This document shows, in pieces, positions 27,549 through 35,766 of a stretch of 64,000 nt of DNA. Numbering within the stretch: position 1 is the first letter of the stretch; each line of letters starts with the position of its first letter. A program made the translations under genes and the position numbers. The stretch is from Iamia sp038233075 (GTDB lineage Bacteria; Actinomycetota; Acidimicrobiia; Acidimicrobiales; Iamiaceae). The DNA is taken from positions 1 to 64,000 of the forward strand of contig JBBSMQ010000011.1 of the NCBI GenBank assembly GCA_038233075.1, in the 5' to 3' direction. The notes under the pieces were generated by a model, which saw only the letters and a list, made by a program, of their open reading frames with translations, was not told where the DNA came from and did no database searches.

Positions 27549-27749
27549 CGACCCGGCCCACGCGTCTCGCGCGGTGGCCGGCGAGGCGGGTGTCCGACGG
27601 CGCGCCATGTTCCGGTGCACCCCACGGCTGGCGCATGGTGCGACGGCGGTTCGGATGCGGTTGGCGTTGTTGTCGGCGTCCGAGCGCGCGAGGACGAGCA
27701 GGCGCGGGCCGGAGCCGAGGCCGGGCCGTCGGCGGTAGGGTCGCCGGCC

Positions 27750-28118
27750 ATGGCCCCTGCGGTGCGCGCCCTCCGCGGCGCCACGACCGTCGACGTCGAC
27801 ACCCCCGACCACATCCGCCAGCGGGTGCTGGACCTGCTCGACACGCTGCTCGAACGCAACGACGTCGACCACGACGACCTCATCAGCATCCTGTTCACCG
27901 CCACCGACGACGTGGTGAGCACCTTCCCGGCCACCGCGGCCCGGGCCCGGGGACTGGGCGACGTGCCCCTCATCTGCGCCCGGGAGCTGAGCATCGAGGG
28001 CGGGACGCCCATGTGCATCCGGGTCCTCGTCCACCTCACCACGGACCGGGCCCGCAAGGAGCTCCACCACGTGTACCTCGAGGGGGCCCGGGGCCTGCGC
28101 GACGACCTCCCGAGCTGA
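27750..28118 (+). CDS. aroH: Chorismate mutase, AroH type
   Basis: 122 residues, the normal length of the single-domain AroH trimer that turns chorismate into prephenate. RALRGATTVDVDTPDHIRQR and VPLICARELSIEGGTPMCIR match the active-site arginines and the C-A-x-E-M block of this family. TAGGGT (27736-27741) lies 8 nt before the ATG. The preceding 200 bp after rluB hold no gene that I can support. aroA, another aromatic pathway gene, follows after 152 bp. Confidence 0.92.
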   Translation: MAPAVRALRGATTVDVDTPDHIRQRVLDLLDTLLERNDVDHDDLISILFTATDDVVSTFPATAARARGLGDVPLICARELSIEGGTPMCIRVLVHLTTDRARKELHHVYLEGARGLRDDLPS

Positions 28119-28270
28119 CCGATCGTGACCTCCCTTCCGCCGCGACGTGGTCGACTGCCCCGGTGTCCTGGCCCCGGCGAGGCCGACCGCTGCGGTGGTC
28201 GTCGGTCGACCCGGCAAGGGACCCGGTGCGCCGGGCCCGGCGAGGTCGACCAGGCCAAGGGCTCCCGCCC

Positions 28271-29611
28271 ATGACCGGTCCCGCGGGCCGCGCCGACGAC
28301 GGGCCCGACCCCCTTCCGGTGGAGCCCCTCGCCACGCCACCCGACGCCGAGATCACGGTGCCGGGTGGACGCAGCGTCACCAACCGGGCGCTGATCGCCG
28401 CAGCCCTGGCCCCCGGAACGAGCGTGCTGGAGGATGCCGGTCTCTCCGACGACACGGAGGCCATGGTCGACTGCCTGGTCGCCCTCGGCGCCGGGATGGA
28501 GGTGGACCACGACGCAGCCCGGATCACCGTCACGGGCGTGGCCGGCGCACCTCGGGGCCCGGCCCGCCTGTTCGCTCGCCTGTCGGGCACCACGGCGCGC
28601 TTCGTGACCCCGGTGGCGGCCCTGGCCGGTGCGCCGGTCCACGTCGACGCTGCTCCTCCGATGCGGGCGCGGCCCATGGCCGACCTGCTCGACGCCCTCG
28701 GGCACCTCGGGGTGGAGATCACCGAGGAGGGCGAGCCGGGACACCTGCCGGTCACCGTCACCGGGCCACCGACCGGTCAGGAGGTCGCCGTCTCCGGTAC
28801 CACCTCGAGCCAGTTCCTCTCCGGTCTGCTGCTGGCTGGGGGAGCCCGGACCCAGGGCCTGGTGGTGCGGCGTGACACCGAGCGGCTGGTGTCGGCCCCC
28901 TACGTCGACATGACCCGTGCCGTCATGGCCGCGTTCGGCGTCGCCGTGGCCGACGGCCCCGACGGCTCGCTCGTCGTGCCCGGGGGCGGCTACCGGGCCG
29001 CGACCTACGCGGTCGAGCCCGATGCGGCCAGCGCCGGCTACTTCCTCGCCGCGGCCACGATGACCGGCGGTCGGGTCCGGGTGCCGGGGCTGCCGTCGAC
29101 CGCGCTGCAGGCCGACGCCGCCCTCGTCGACGTCCTGGCGTCCATGGGGGCCACCGTGCGACGCGACACCGCTGGCACCGAGCTCACCGGGCCCGTCCCC
29201 GGCCCCGACGGCCGCGTCCACCTCCGGGGCGGCACCTTCGACCTCACCGCCTTCAGCGACATGGCTCCCACCGTCGCTGTGCTGGCCGCCCTGGCCGACG
29301 ACCCGGTGGAGGTCACCGGCGTGGGCTTCATCCGGCGCAAGGAGACCGACCGCATCGCCGCGCCGGTGGCCGAGCTCCGGCGCGCCGGGGTGGACGCCTC
29401 CGAGACCGATGACGGCTTCGTCGTGCGGCCCGCCGGGTCGGCCCCCCACGGCGCCACCATCGAGACCTACGACGACCACCGCATGGCCATGTCCTTCGCC
29501 CTCCTCGGCCTCGTCGTGCCCGGCATCGAGATCCGCGACCCCGGATGCGTGGCCAAGACCTTCCCGCGCTACTTCGCCACCCTCGACCGGCTCCGCCGGG
29601 CACAGCACTAG
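28271..29611 (+). CDS. aroA: 3-phosphoshikimate 1-carboxyvinyltransferase (EPSP synthase)
   Basis: 446 residues. Joins shikimate 3-phosphate and phosphoenolpyruvate. Blocks: VPGGRSVTNRALIAAALAPG near residue 30, LSGTTARFVTPVAALAG, SGTTSSQFLSGLLLAGG, FSDMAPTVAVLAAL and RRKETDRIAAPVAELR. Oddity: the near-invariant lysine of the PGSKS motif (K22 in E. coli), which contacts both substrates, is Arg34 here. The first 25 residues are a low-complexity extension. The stop codon TAG is part of a -10-like box for cmk. ATG chosen at the first Met with conserved sequence following. Confidence 0.93.
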   Translation: MTGPAGRADDGPDPLPVEPLATPPDAEITVPGGRSVTNRALIAAALAPGTSVLEDAGLSDDTEAMVDCLVALGAGMEVDHDAARITVTGVAGAPRGPARLFARLSGTTARFVTPVAALAGAPVHVDAAPPMRARPMADLLDALGHLGVEITEEGEPGHLPVTVTGPPTGQEVAVSGTTSSQFLSGLLLAGGARTQGLVVRRDTERLVSAPYVDMTRAVMAAFGVAVADGPDGSLVVPGGGYRAATYAVEPDAASAGYFLAAATMTGGRVRVPGLPSTALQADAALVDVLASMGATVRRDTAGTELTGPVPGPDGRVHLRGGTFDLTAFSDMAPTVAVLAALADDPVEVTGVGFIRRKETDRIAAPVAELRRAGVDASETDDGFVVRPAGSAPHGATIETYDDHRMAMSFALLGLVVPGIEIRDPGCVAKTFPRYFATLDRLRRAQH

Positions 29612-29621
29612 GTTCCCTGCT

Positions 29622-30257
29622 GTGAGGGTCATCGCCATCGACGGACCAGCGGGCTCGGGGAAGTCGACCATCGCTCAGCGCCTGGCCACCCGTCTGGGCC
29701 TCGACTACCTCGACACGGGGGCCATGTACCGGGGCGTGGCCTTCGCCGCGCTGCGCCGCGGCCTGGACCCCAGTGACCAGACCGACGTGGCCCGGATCGT
29801 CGGTGACCTCACCATGGAGGTCGCCGCCGGCTCGGTGACCGTCGACGACGTGGATGCCACCATCGAGATCCGCGGCCCGGAGGTCACCCGGGCGGTGTCG
29901 GTGGTGGCGGCGAACCCCGAGGTGCGGTCCGAGATGGTCCGGCGCCAGCGGGAGTGGGTCGACGACCGGGGCGGGGGGGTGGTCGAGGGTCGCGACATCG
30001 GCACCGTGGTCTTCCCCGACGCCGTGCTGAAGGTGTTCCTCACCGCTCGGCCCGAGGTCCGAGCAGAGCGCCGCTCCAAGGAGGTCTCCGACCTCTCCTA
30101 CGAGACGGTGGCCACCGATCTGGCCCGCCGCGATGCCCTGGACCAGGGACGGGAGGCGTCACCCCTGGCCGAGGCCGACGATGCCCTCGTCGTCGACACC
30201 AGCGACCTCAGCGTGGACGAGATCGTCGAGGCCCTGGCGACCAAGGTCCCCACGTGA
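29622..30257 (+). CDS. cmk: Cytidylate kinase
   Basis: 211 residues. Phosphorylates CMP and dCMP. VIAIDGPAGSGKSTIAQRLA (P-loop) at residues 3-22, then YLDTGAMYRGVAFAALRRG, GRDIGTVVFPDAVLKVFLTA and ARRDALDQGREASPL, all family marks. GTG start; TAGGTT (29609-29614), built on the aroA stop, lies 7 nt upstream, so cmk may have its own leaderless transcript. Its stop overlaps the next gene (GTGA). Confidence 0.95.
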   Translation: MRVIAIDGPAGSGKSTIAQRLATRLGLDYLDTGAMYRGVAFAALRRGLDPSDQTDVARIVGDLTMEVAAGSVTVDDVDATIEIRGPEVTRAVSVVAANPEVRSEMVRRQREWVDDRGGGVVEGRDIGTVVFPDAVLKVFLTARPEVRAERRSKEVSDLSYETVATDLARRDALDQGREASPLAEADDALVVDTSDLSVDEIVEALATKVPT

Positions 30258-30982
30258 GCGAGCGCAGCGAGCGCAGCCGTCGGCCGAGCGACGGTCACGG
30301 CGGTGGCTCCATCCGCCTGGAGCCACCGTCGCGGGGCGAGCGGTGGCTGTATGCCGTGGCACGCGGTGCTCTCGTCGGCCTGGCCCGGCTGTCGCTGCGG
30401 GCGGAGTACTCGGGCCTGGAACAGGTGCCCTCCGACCGCCCGTTCGTCCTGGCCCCCGTCCACCGCTCCAACATCGACTTCCTGCTGGCCGCCGGGTGCG
30501 CCCGCCGGCGTCAGCGGTTCCTCGGCAAGGACTCGCTCTGGAAGCCCGCCCTGGCGCCCCTCTGGTTCGCGCTCGGCGGCATCCCGGTCGCTCGGGGCAC
30601 CGCCGACCGGGAGGCTCTGCGCGCCTGCCAGACGGTGATCGAGGTCGGAGAGCCGCTGGTGATGTTTCCCGAGGGGGCCCGCCAGGAGGGCCCGGTCGTC
30701 AAGGAGCTGTTCGACGGCCCCGCCTACGTCCAGTCCCGCACCGGTGCGCCCATCGTCCCCGTGGGCATCGGTGGATCGGCGCGGGCCATGCCCAAGGGGA
30801 GAAGGCTGATCCGACCCGCCAAGGTCGTGGTGCTGATCGGGGCGCCGATCGAGGCGCCCACGATCGATGGCGCTCGGGCCCGCCGCGCCGCCGTGCGGAC
30901 CCAGACCACCGAGCTCCACCGCCGGCTCCAGCTCCTCTTCGACGAGGCCCAGAAGCGGGCCGGCACCCCCAACCAGCACTGA
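30254..30982 (+). CDS. plsC: 1-acyl-sn-glycerol-3-phosphate acyltransferase (PlsC family)
   Basis: 242 residues. HRSNID (HX4D catalytic motif) near residue 70, LGGIPVARGTADREAL, MFPEGARQEG near 138 and PIVPVGIGGSARAMPKG are blocks I-IV of the glycerolipid acyltransferases that make phosphatidic acid. Its first residues, MSERSERSRR, come from a GAGCGAGCGCAGCGAGCG repeat (30256-30273) also found at the start of der. GTG start overlapping the cmk stop. Gene order cmk-plsC-der is seen in several bacteria. Confidence 0.92.
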   Translation: MSERSERSRRPSDGHGGGSIRLEPPSRGERWLYAVARGALVGLARLSLRAEYSGLEQVPSDRPFVLAPVHRSNIDFLLAAGCARRRQRFLGKDSLWKPALAPLWFALGGIPVARGTADREALRACQTVIEVGEPLVMFPEGARQEGPVVKELFDGPAYVQSRTGAPIVPVGIGGSARAMPKGRRLIRPAKVVVLIGAPIEAPTIDGARARRAAVRTQTTELHRRLQLLFDEAQKRAGTPNQH

Positions 30983-30984
30983 GT

Positions 30985-31325
30985 CTGCATCGCGAGCGGT
31001 GGACACCAGGTCCTCAGGCCGCAGGAGGGCTGTCTGGGCTCTGTAGCGCTCGGCCGGATCGGCGGGGTGGGCGACGTTGACCACCGACACCAACAGCGCC
31101 ATCTCACAGCGGAGCTCGACGTAGGTGCCGGCCCGGGGTTCGCCGTCGAAGGTGAAGGTGCCGTCGGGCCTGACCGTCGCCCCCTTGAAGAGGTTGACCG
31201 TGGGGGCCACGTCGCGCCGCGCCAGGCCGGCCTTGGCCACAGCCACGGCCAGGCGGAACCATTTCCGACGCAGTATCGAAAAGGTCGAGGCCGTCGGTCA
31301 CTGGGCGAAACCCACTGTGCACACA
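30985..31325 (-). pseudogene. Remnant of a DUF1989/urea-carboxylase-associated family gene
   Basis: Reading the minus strand, one frame gives SGFRPVTDGLDLFDTASEMV; the next frame continues without loss as FRLAVAVAKAGLARRDVAPT, VNLFKGATVRPDGTFTFDG, GTYVELRCEMALLVSVVNVA and HPADPAERYRAQTALLRPED. The two parts join only by a frameshift near 31257-31260. The N-terminal half of the family is missing, and the right frame runs on antisense into plsC with no family-like end. The VNLFK motif and the following block are what I recall from urea-amidolyase-associated proteins. Family name is from memory of motif pattern; the broken state is directly visible. Confidence 0.7.
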
Positions 31326-31489
31326 CCGCCCTACGCGGGTCGTAGTCGACCGGCGAGACGAGATCGTGCGCGAGCAGAGCTCAGGTGGTGGCCGGCTCTG
31401 CCGCTGGGGTCCGGGGTCTCCCCCGGAGGAAGGGGAACCGGCGAGCTTGCTCGTCGGTGACCTTGGGTGCGAGCGGAGCGAGCCCGACC

Positions 31490-31536
31490 AGCTCGTCGGA
31501 ACGGAGCGAGCGCCAGCGAGCGAGTGACGACGAAAC
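31490..31536 (-). repeat. 47-bp dispersed repeat, copy 2, directly after the ispH stop codon
   Basis: On the minus strand it begins with GTTTCGTCGTCACTCGCTCG just behind the ispH TAG stop and differs from copy 1 (23929-23975) at two positions. More GAGCG-rich sequence continues towards 31440. Between it and the DUF1989 remnant (31326-31489) I see no gene. Confidence 0.85.
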
Positions 31537-31537
31537 G

Positions 31538-32569
31538 CTACAAGGCGGCGAGGACGTCGCTGGCCGGCAGAGCTCGATCGTCGGCCCGGGGCCGATCGGG
31601 CAGCGACCCGCCGAGCGTGAAGGTGGCAACCACGTCGATGGCCGCCACCAGGTCACGCAGGTTCCGAGGCGGGGGGAAGTACTCGTCCTCCTCGGTCACG
31701 CGCACTGGTTCGGCCTCGTCCTTGGTGACACCCAGGTGGGCGAGCACGGCATCGATGAGCTCCTCGTAGGCGGAGGCACCGGCGGTGACCCCGACGGTGC
31801 CGCTCAGGTCGTCAGGCAGCTCCTCGGCTGTGTTGATGCGGAACACCCGGGGGCACCCGCCCTCCTCGGCCAGCTTGGCCAGCGCCATCGTGTTGGAGGA
31901 GTTCGACGAGCCGATGACCACGATGGCGTCACACCGAGGTGCCATCTCCAGCAGCGCCGACTGGCGGTTGGTGGTCGCGAAGCAGAGGTCGCTGCGACCC
32001 GGCACCCACATCTCCGGGAAACGCTCGACCGCAGCGTCACGCAAGCCCGCCCAGTCGCGGTGGCTGAGCGTGGTCTGGGCCAGCATGGCCACGGGCTGGT
32101 CGAACTCGGGGAGGGCAGCCACCTCCTCGGTCGTCTCCACCCGGTGGATGGCATCGGGGGCCACCGCCATGGTCCCGACCGCCTCCTCGTGGCCCTCGTG
32201 GCCGACGTACACGATCTGGAAGCCCTTGCCGGCCCGCACCTTGACCTCGTGGTGAACCTTGGTGACCAGTGGGCAGACGGCATCGACGACGTAGCCACCG
32301 CTCTGACGGGCCGCCTCCACCACCTCGGGCGCCGAGCCGTGGGCGGACAGCATCACCGGCGAACCGTGGGGGACCTCCTCGATGTCGTCGACGAAGACCA
32401 CGCCCTGGGCACGGAAGCGGTCCACCACCAGCTTGTTGTGGACGATCTCGTGGTAGCAGTAGACCGGCGGATCGAAGGCTCGGACCATCCAGGCCAGGGC
32501 CTTGATCGCCATCTCCACCCCGGCACAGAAGCCGCGCGGCTCCGCCAGCAGCACCCGGTCGACGTCCAT
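31538..32569 (-). CDS. ispH: 4-hydroxy-3-methylbut-2-enyl diphosphate reductase
   Basis: 343 residues. Last step of the MEP isoprenoid pathway. The three Fe-S cysteines are in EPRGFCAGVEMAI (residue about 14), DAVCPLVTKVH and SDLCFATTNRQSAL; the substrate-binding GSSNSSNTMALAKLA and VGVTAGASAYEELI are also seen. ATG at 32569 is chosen because the family begins a few residues before LAEPRGFCAG; an upstream stretch in frame is not conserved. The last 25 residues are less conserved. Confidence 0.96.
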   Translation of the reverse strand: MDVDRVLLAEPRGFCAGVEMAIKALAWMVRAFDPPVYCYHEIVHNKLVVDRFRAQGVVFVDDIEEVPHGSPVMLSAHGSAPEVVEAARQSGGYVVDAVCPLVTKVHHEVKVRAGKGFQIVYVGHEGHEEAVGTMAVAPDAIHRVETTEEVAALPEFDQPVAMLAQTTLSHRDWAGLRDAAVERFPEMWVPGRSDLCFATTNRQSALLEMAPRCDAIVVIGSSNSSNTMALAKLAEEGGCPRVFRINTAEELPDDLSGTVGVTAGASAYEELIDAVLAHLGVTKDEAEPVRVTEEDEYFPPPRNLRDLVAAIDVVATFTLGGSLPDRPRADDRALPASDVLAAL

Positions 32570-32704
32570 GTCCACGAGCCTACCGACGGGTGCGGCGGTC
32601 TCCGGAGGCGCACCGGCGGTGCATGCGACGGGCACAGGTAGCGACCCGCTGCGGTCGAGGGCATCGCTTCCCCGCCGGTCGGCGACCCGGGGGGTCGGTG
32701 CCGG

Positions 32705-33892
32705 TCAGAAGAAGAACGGCGAGGAGGGGTCCCCGGCGAAGGCGGCCCGCAGGCTCGAGACGGTGCGGTCGTCGGCCCCGGTGAGCCGACCGGCGGCGGC
32801 CAGCGCGGCGGGATCGACGGCCCCGGCGTAGAGGCGGGCCAGGTCGCAGGCAGTCACGCCGGTGGTGCCGTCGCCGCCCGCCGTGAGCTGGGCCGTGCCG
32901 TCGGCCACCTGCAACACCCATCGCCCCGCCGTCGCCGAGTCCGCGCCACGGTAGGGGGAGTGGACGTCCAGCGACACCGTGGCGGTGAGCCCGGCCGGCC
33001 AGTCCCGGGCCGTGATGGCCGCCGGGAGGTCGATCAGGCGGACCATCCAGGGCCAGTCCTCGACGACCTTGGTCCGTGATGGCTCCTCCACGTGCAGGCG
33101 AAGCAGGCCCGGCGGCAGCGAGGTGCGCACCCTGTCGACGGTGGTGCCGCTGGCACCGAGGAAGGACAGGGCGTCACCCAGGGCATCACCGTCGGCCCCG
33201 ACCACCAGATCGGCCTCGATGTCGACCATGGCCCGCTCGGAGGAGGCGTGGTGGTAGACGACCGCGGAGACGGGCTGTCCCTGGCGTCGTCCGATCCAGG
33301 ACCAGGCGGGACGGCTGGCCAGCTCTCGGCGTCGACCATGGGCGTGCCACCAGCGCCGCGGGGGAACGATCCAGCCGTCGCGGCCCTGGGCGCAGGCCTC
33401 GTAGACCTTGGCCAGAGCGGGGTCGGTGTGGGCCGCCGGCGCCCAGTCGACCTCGCCGCTCGGGGCCGGCAGGTCGGCGGAGGCGATTGCCGTCCGGGCC
33501 CATCCGCCGGCGACCTCCCAACCCAGGCTCCGGTAGAGCGATGCCGTGGTCGGGTACAGCGAGCTGACGCTCTGGCCCTTCTCGTGCATGTGCCGGACGG
33601 CCTCGTCGAGCAGGGCGCGGGCCAGGCCCCGGCGGCGCTGGTCCGGCGCCACGGTGACCCCCGCCACCCCGCCGCACGAAACGGCCCGTCCGCCGAACCA
33701 CTGGTGCATGTCGATCACCGAGACCGTGCCCACCAGGCGGTCGCCCTGGTAGGCGGCCACCGTGCCCTCGCACGGCACCACGAGGGCGTCCTCGTCGAAG
33801 GACTGCCGGGGGCCGCCGAAGGCGTGGGCCCTCAGGTCGAACAGCGCCTCGAGGTCGCCGGGGTCAAGGGTGCGGAGGGCGATGTCGGCCAC
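32705..33892 (-). CDS. Eis-like GNAT N-acetyltransferase
   Basis: 395 residues, the length of the Eis family (two GNAT-like folds and an SCP2-like C-terminal domain). GVAGVTVAPDQRRRGLARAL near residue 80 is the acetyl-CoA P-loop, and SSLYPTTASLYRSLGWEVAG holds the tyrosine used as general acid in Eis. The protein ends in PFFF; Eis uses its C-terminal carboxylate in catalysis and also ends in an aromatic. Substrate not known (Eis acts on aminoglycosides and protein lysines). GTG at 33892 with TACGGT 8 nt upstream on the minus strand (33901-33906), a leaderless start. Confidence 0.85.
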   Translation of the reverse strand: MADIALRTLDPGDLEALFDLRAHAFGGPRQSFDEDALVVPCEGTVAAYQGDRLVGTVSVIDMHQWFGGRAVSCGGVAGVTVAPDQRRRGLARALLDEAVRHMHEKGQSVSSLYPTTASLYRSLGWEVAGGWARTAIASADLPAPSGEVDWAPAAHTDPALAKVYEACAQGRDGWIVPPRRWWHAHGRRRELASRPAWSWIGRRQGQPVSAVVYHHASSERAMVDIEADLVVGADGDALGDALSFLGASGTTVDRVRTSLPPGLLRLHVEEPSRTKVVEDWPWMVRLIDLPAAITARDWPAGLTATVSLDVHSPYRGADSATAGRWVLQVADGTAQLTAGGDGTTGVTACDLARLYAGAVDPAALAAAGRLTGADDRTVSSLRAAFAGDPSSPFFF

Positions 33893-33920
33893 GACGCCGC
33901 ACCGTACCGGCGCGCCTGAG

Positions 33921-34040
33921 CGGAAGCAGTGACCGTTCACGACCTCATGACGGCGTCTGGTCGTGGGTTGGGGGCCGGTCCGGAAGCCGTGACCGTTCAC
34001 GACCTCATGACGGCGCGTCTGGTCGCCGGTTGAGAAGGGG
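33921..34040. repeat. Tandem repeat, two 60-bp units, between divergent genes
   Basis: Units start at 33921 and 33981. The first 35 nt of each are identical except one base and contain GTGACCGTTCACGACCTCAT. The second halves differ by a 2-nt insertion and then drift. They sit between the Eis-like gene and the radical SAM gene, so they may be paired binding sites for a regulator. Confidence 0.8.
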
Positions 34041-34081
34041 GGAGGGGTGGCCAGGGACGGGGGCCGTAGACTCGACCGGCC

Positions 34082-35581
34082 ATGCCCGTCCCCTGCGTCC
34101 TCGCCGTGGTCCCGGGCTCGCCGGCCGACCGGGCCGGGGTGGCTGTCGGGGACGAGGTGCTAGCCGTGGACGGCGAGTCACCACGCGACGTGATCGAGTG
34201 GCGCTGGCTCACCGATGAGCCCGACCCCGTCCTGGACCTGCGCCGTGGGGGCCTCGAGCTCACCGTCGAGGTGGCCAAGGCCGCGGGGACGACGCTCGGC
34301 ATCGAGGTCCACTCCTCGCTTTTCGACCAGGTCCGCACCTGCGACAACCACTGCGAGTTCTGCTTCATCTACCAGCTGCCGCCGGGGCTGCGGAAGAGCC
34401 TCTACCTCAAGGACGACGACTACCGGCTGAGCTTCCTCTACGGGAACTTCACCACCCTCACCCGCTTCACAGAGGCCGATCTCGAGCGGGTGGTGACCGA
34501 GGGCATCAGCCCTCTGAACGTGAGCATCCATGCCACCGACCCGGTCGTGCGGACCGAGATGCTGCGCAACCGGCGGGGCGCCACCAGCCTCCGCTGGCTC
34601 CGAGCCCTGCTGGACCACGGGGTCGAGGTCCACGGTCAGGTGGTGTGCTGCCCGGGAGTCAACGATGGGGCCGTCCTCGACGACACCCTCGTGGGGGTGC
34701 TCGACCAGTACCCGGAGCTGGCCTCACTGTGCGTGGTGCCCCTGGGCGTGAGCCGACACAACCCCGAGCCCCGCATGCGTCCCACCACGCGGGCGGAGGC
34801 CGAGGCTGTGCTCGACAGCGTCCACCGGGCCCAGGAACGGTTCCTGCGCGTCCTGGGCCGGCGCCTCGTGTTCGCGGCCGACGAGTACTACCTGCTGGCC
34901 GAGCGTCCCTTCCCCTCGGCAGATGCCTACGAGGGCTTTGCCATGCACGAGGACGGCGTGGGCATGGCCCGCACCTTCGAGACCGAGTTCACCGGGGGGG
35001 CGCTCCCGATGGTCGAGGGACCGGACCCGAGCGCCCGCGCCGACGGCCTCGCGGGTACCGGTCCGACGGCCGGCTTCTTCGCCTGGGCCGATGCCGCCGA
35101 GACGGGTCGGGCCACCCGGTACGAGGCGGCGGGCGACCTCGCCGCCCCGCCCGAGGGCTACCGAGCGGTGCGCGACGACGACACCGCCGGGACCGCTCCT
35201 GCGGTCGCGCCGGTCGCGGTCGCCCTGCGACCAAGATCCGATGCTCCGGTCGGCATCCTCACCAGTCCCTACGGTGCCCGGGTCCTGGGTCCCCTGGTGA
35301 CCGGCCTCGGCGATCCCATGGTGCGGACGGTCACCGTCGAGAACCACTTCTTCGGGGGCAACGTCGCCGTCACCGGGCTCATGGTCGGCGACGATCTGGC
35401 CCGCACCCTCGCCGGGGAGCCCGAGGGGCACCGCTACCTGCTGCCCGACGTCTGCCTGTCCGGCGGCCGGTTCCTCGACGGCACCACCCCTGCCGATCTG
35501 CCTCGGCCGGTGGAGGTGGTGGCCACCGACGGCCCCGCCCTGCGTCGGGCGCTGCGCAGCCCGGTGGTGGCGCACCCATGA
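34082..35581 (+). CDS. Radical SAM protein with PDZ-like start and DUF512
   Basis: 499 residues. N-terminal PDZ-like segment (VVPGSPADRAGVAVGDEVLA VDG region, residues 9-35), then CDNHCEFCFIYQLP (residues 90-103), a CxxxCxxC 4Fe-4S cluster motif of radical SAM enzymes, and a C-terminal DUF512 domain (LTSPYGARVLGPLV, VENHFFGGNVAVTGLMVGDD). The family is widespread in Clostridia and actinobacteria; its reaction is not known to me. TAGACT (34067-34072) lies 9 nt before the ATG. The stop overlaps a short ORF and der is close by, a common neighbour of this family. Confidence 0.9.
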   Translation: MPVPCVLAVVPGSPADRAGVAVGDEVLAVDGESPRDVIEWRWLTDEPDPVLDLRRGGLELTVEVAKAAGTTLGIEVHSSLFDQVRTCDNHCEFCFIYQLPPGLRKSLYLKDDDYRLSFLYGNFTTLTRFTEADLERVVTEGISPLNVSIHATDPVVRTEMLRNRRGATSLRWLRALLDHGVEVHGQVVCCPGVNDGAVLDDTLVGVLDQYPELASLCVVPLGVSRHNPEPRMRPTTRAEAEAVLDSVHRAQERFLRVLGRRLVFAADEYYLLAERPFPSADAYEGFAMHEDGVGMARTFETEFTGGALPMVEGPDPSARADGLAGTGPTAGFFAWADAAETGRATRYEAAGDLAAPPEGYRAVRDDDTAGTAPAVAPVAVALRPRSDAPVGILTSPYGARVLGPLVTGLGDPMVRTVTVENHFFGGNVAVTGLMVGDDLARTLAGEPEGHRYLLPDVCLSGGRFLDGTTPADLPRPVEVVATDGPALRRALRSPVVAHP

Positions 35582-35721
35582 GCGAGCGCAGCGAGCGAAC
35601 CAGGCAGCACGGGCCCTCCGGCGGCGGAGCGAGCGCAGCGAGCGGAGTCGGCGGCGCTCATCGGTCGCCGGTGACCATCGACGGCCTTGATCGGTCCCAC
35701 TCGGTCGTGGGACACCGATGA
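35578..35721 (+). CDS. 47-residue ORF made by duplication of the der start region (doubtful gene)
   Basis: ATG overlaps the upstream stop (ATGA at 35578) and its own stop overlaps the der start (ATGA at 35718). The first 16 codons are identical to those of der because a 49-bp segment is duplicated. The remaining residues (S, G, H and A rich) look like no family I know. It may work only as a coupling bridge that carries ribosomes from the radical SAM gene to der. Confidence 0.4.
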   Translation: MSERSERTRQHGPSGGGASAASGVGGAHRSPVTIDGLDRSHSVVGHR

Positions 35722-35766
35722 GCGAGCGCAGCGAGCGAACCAGGCAGCACGGGCCCTCCGGCGGCG
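35578..35766. repeat. 49-bp direct repeat, 140 bp apart, at the start of der
   Basis: 35578-35626 and 35718-35766 are identical over 49 bp, beginning ATGAGCGAGCGCAGCGAGCG. An 18-nt part, GAGCGAGCGCAGCGAGCG, recurs at 35627-35644 and at 30256-30273 (the plsC start). Confidence 0.9.

Noticed and set aside
27549..27749. Possible short gene between rluB and aroH
   Set aside because: No start with a supporting signal and no recognisable protein in any frame.
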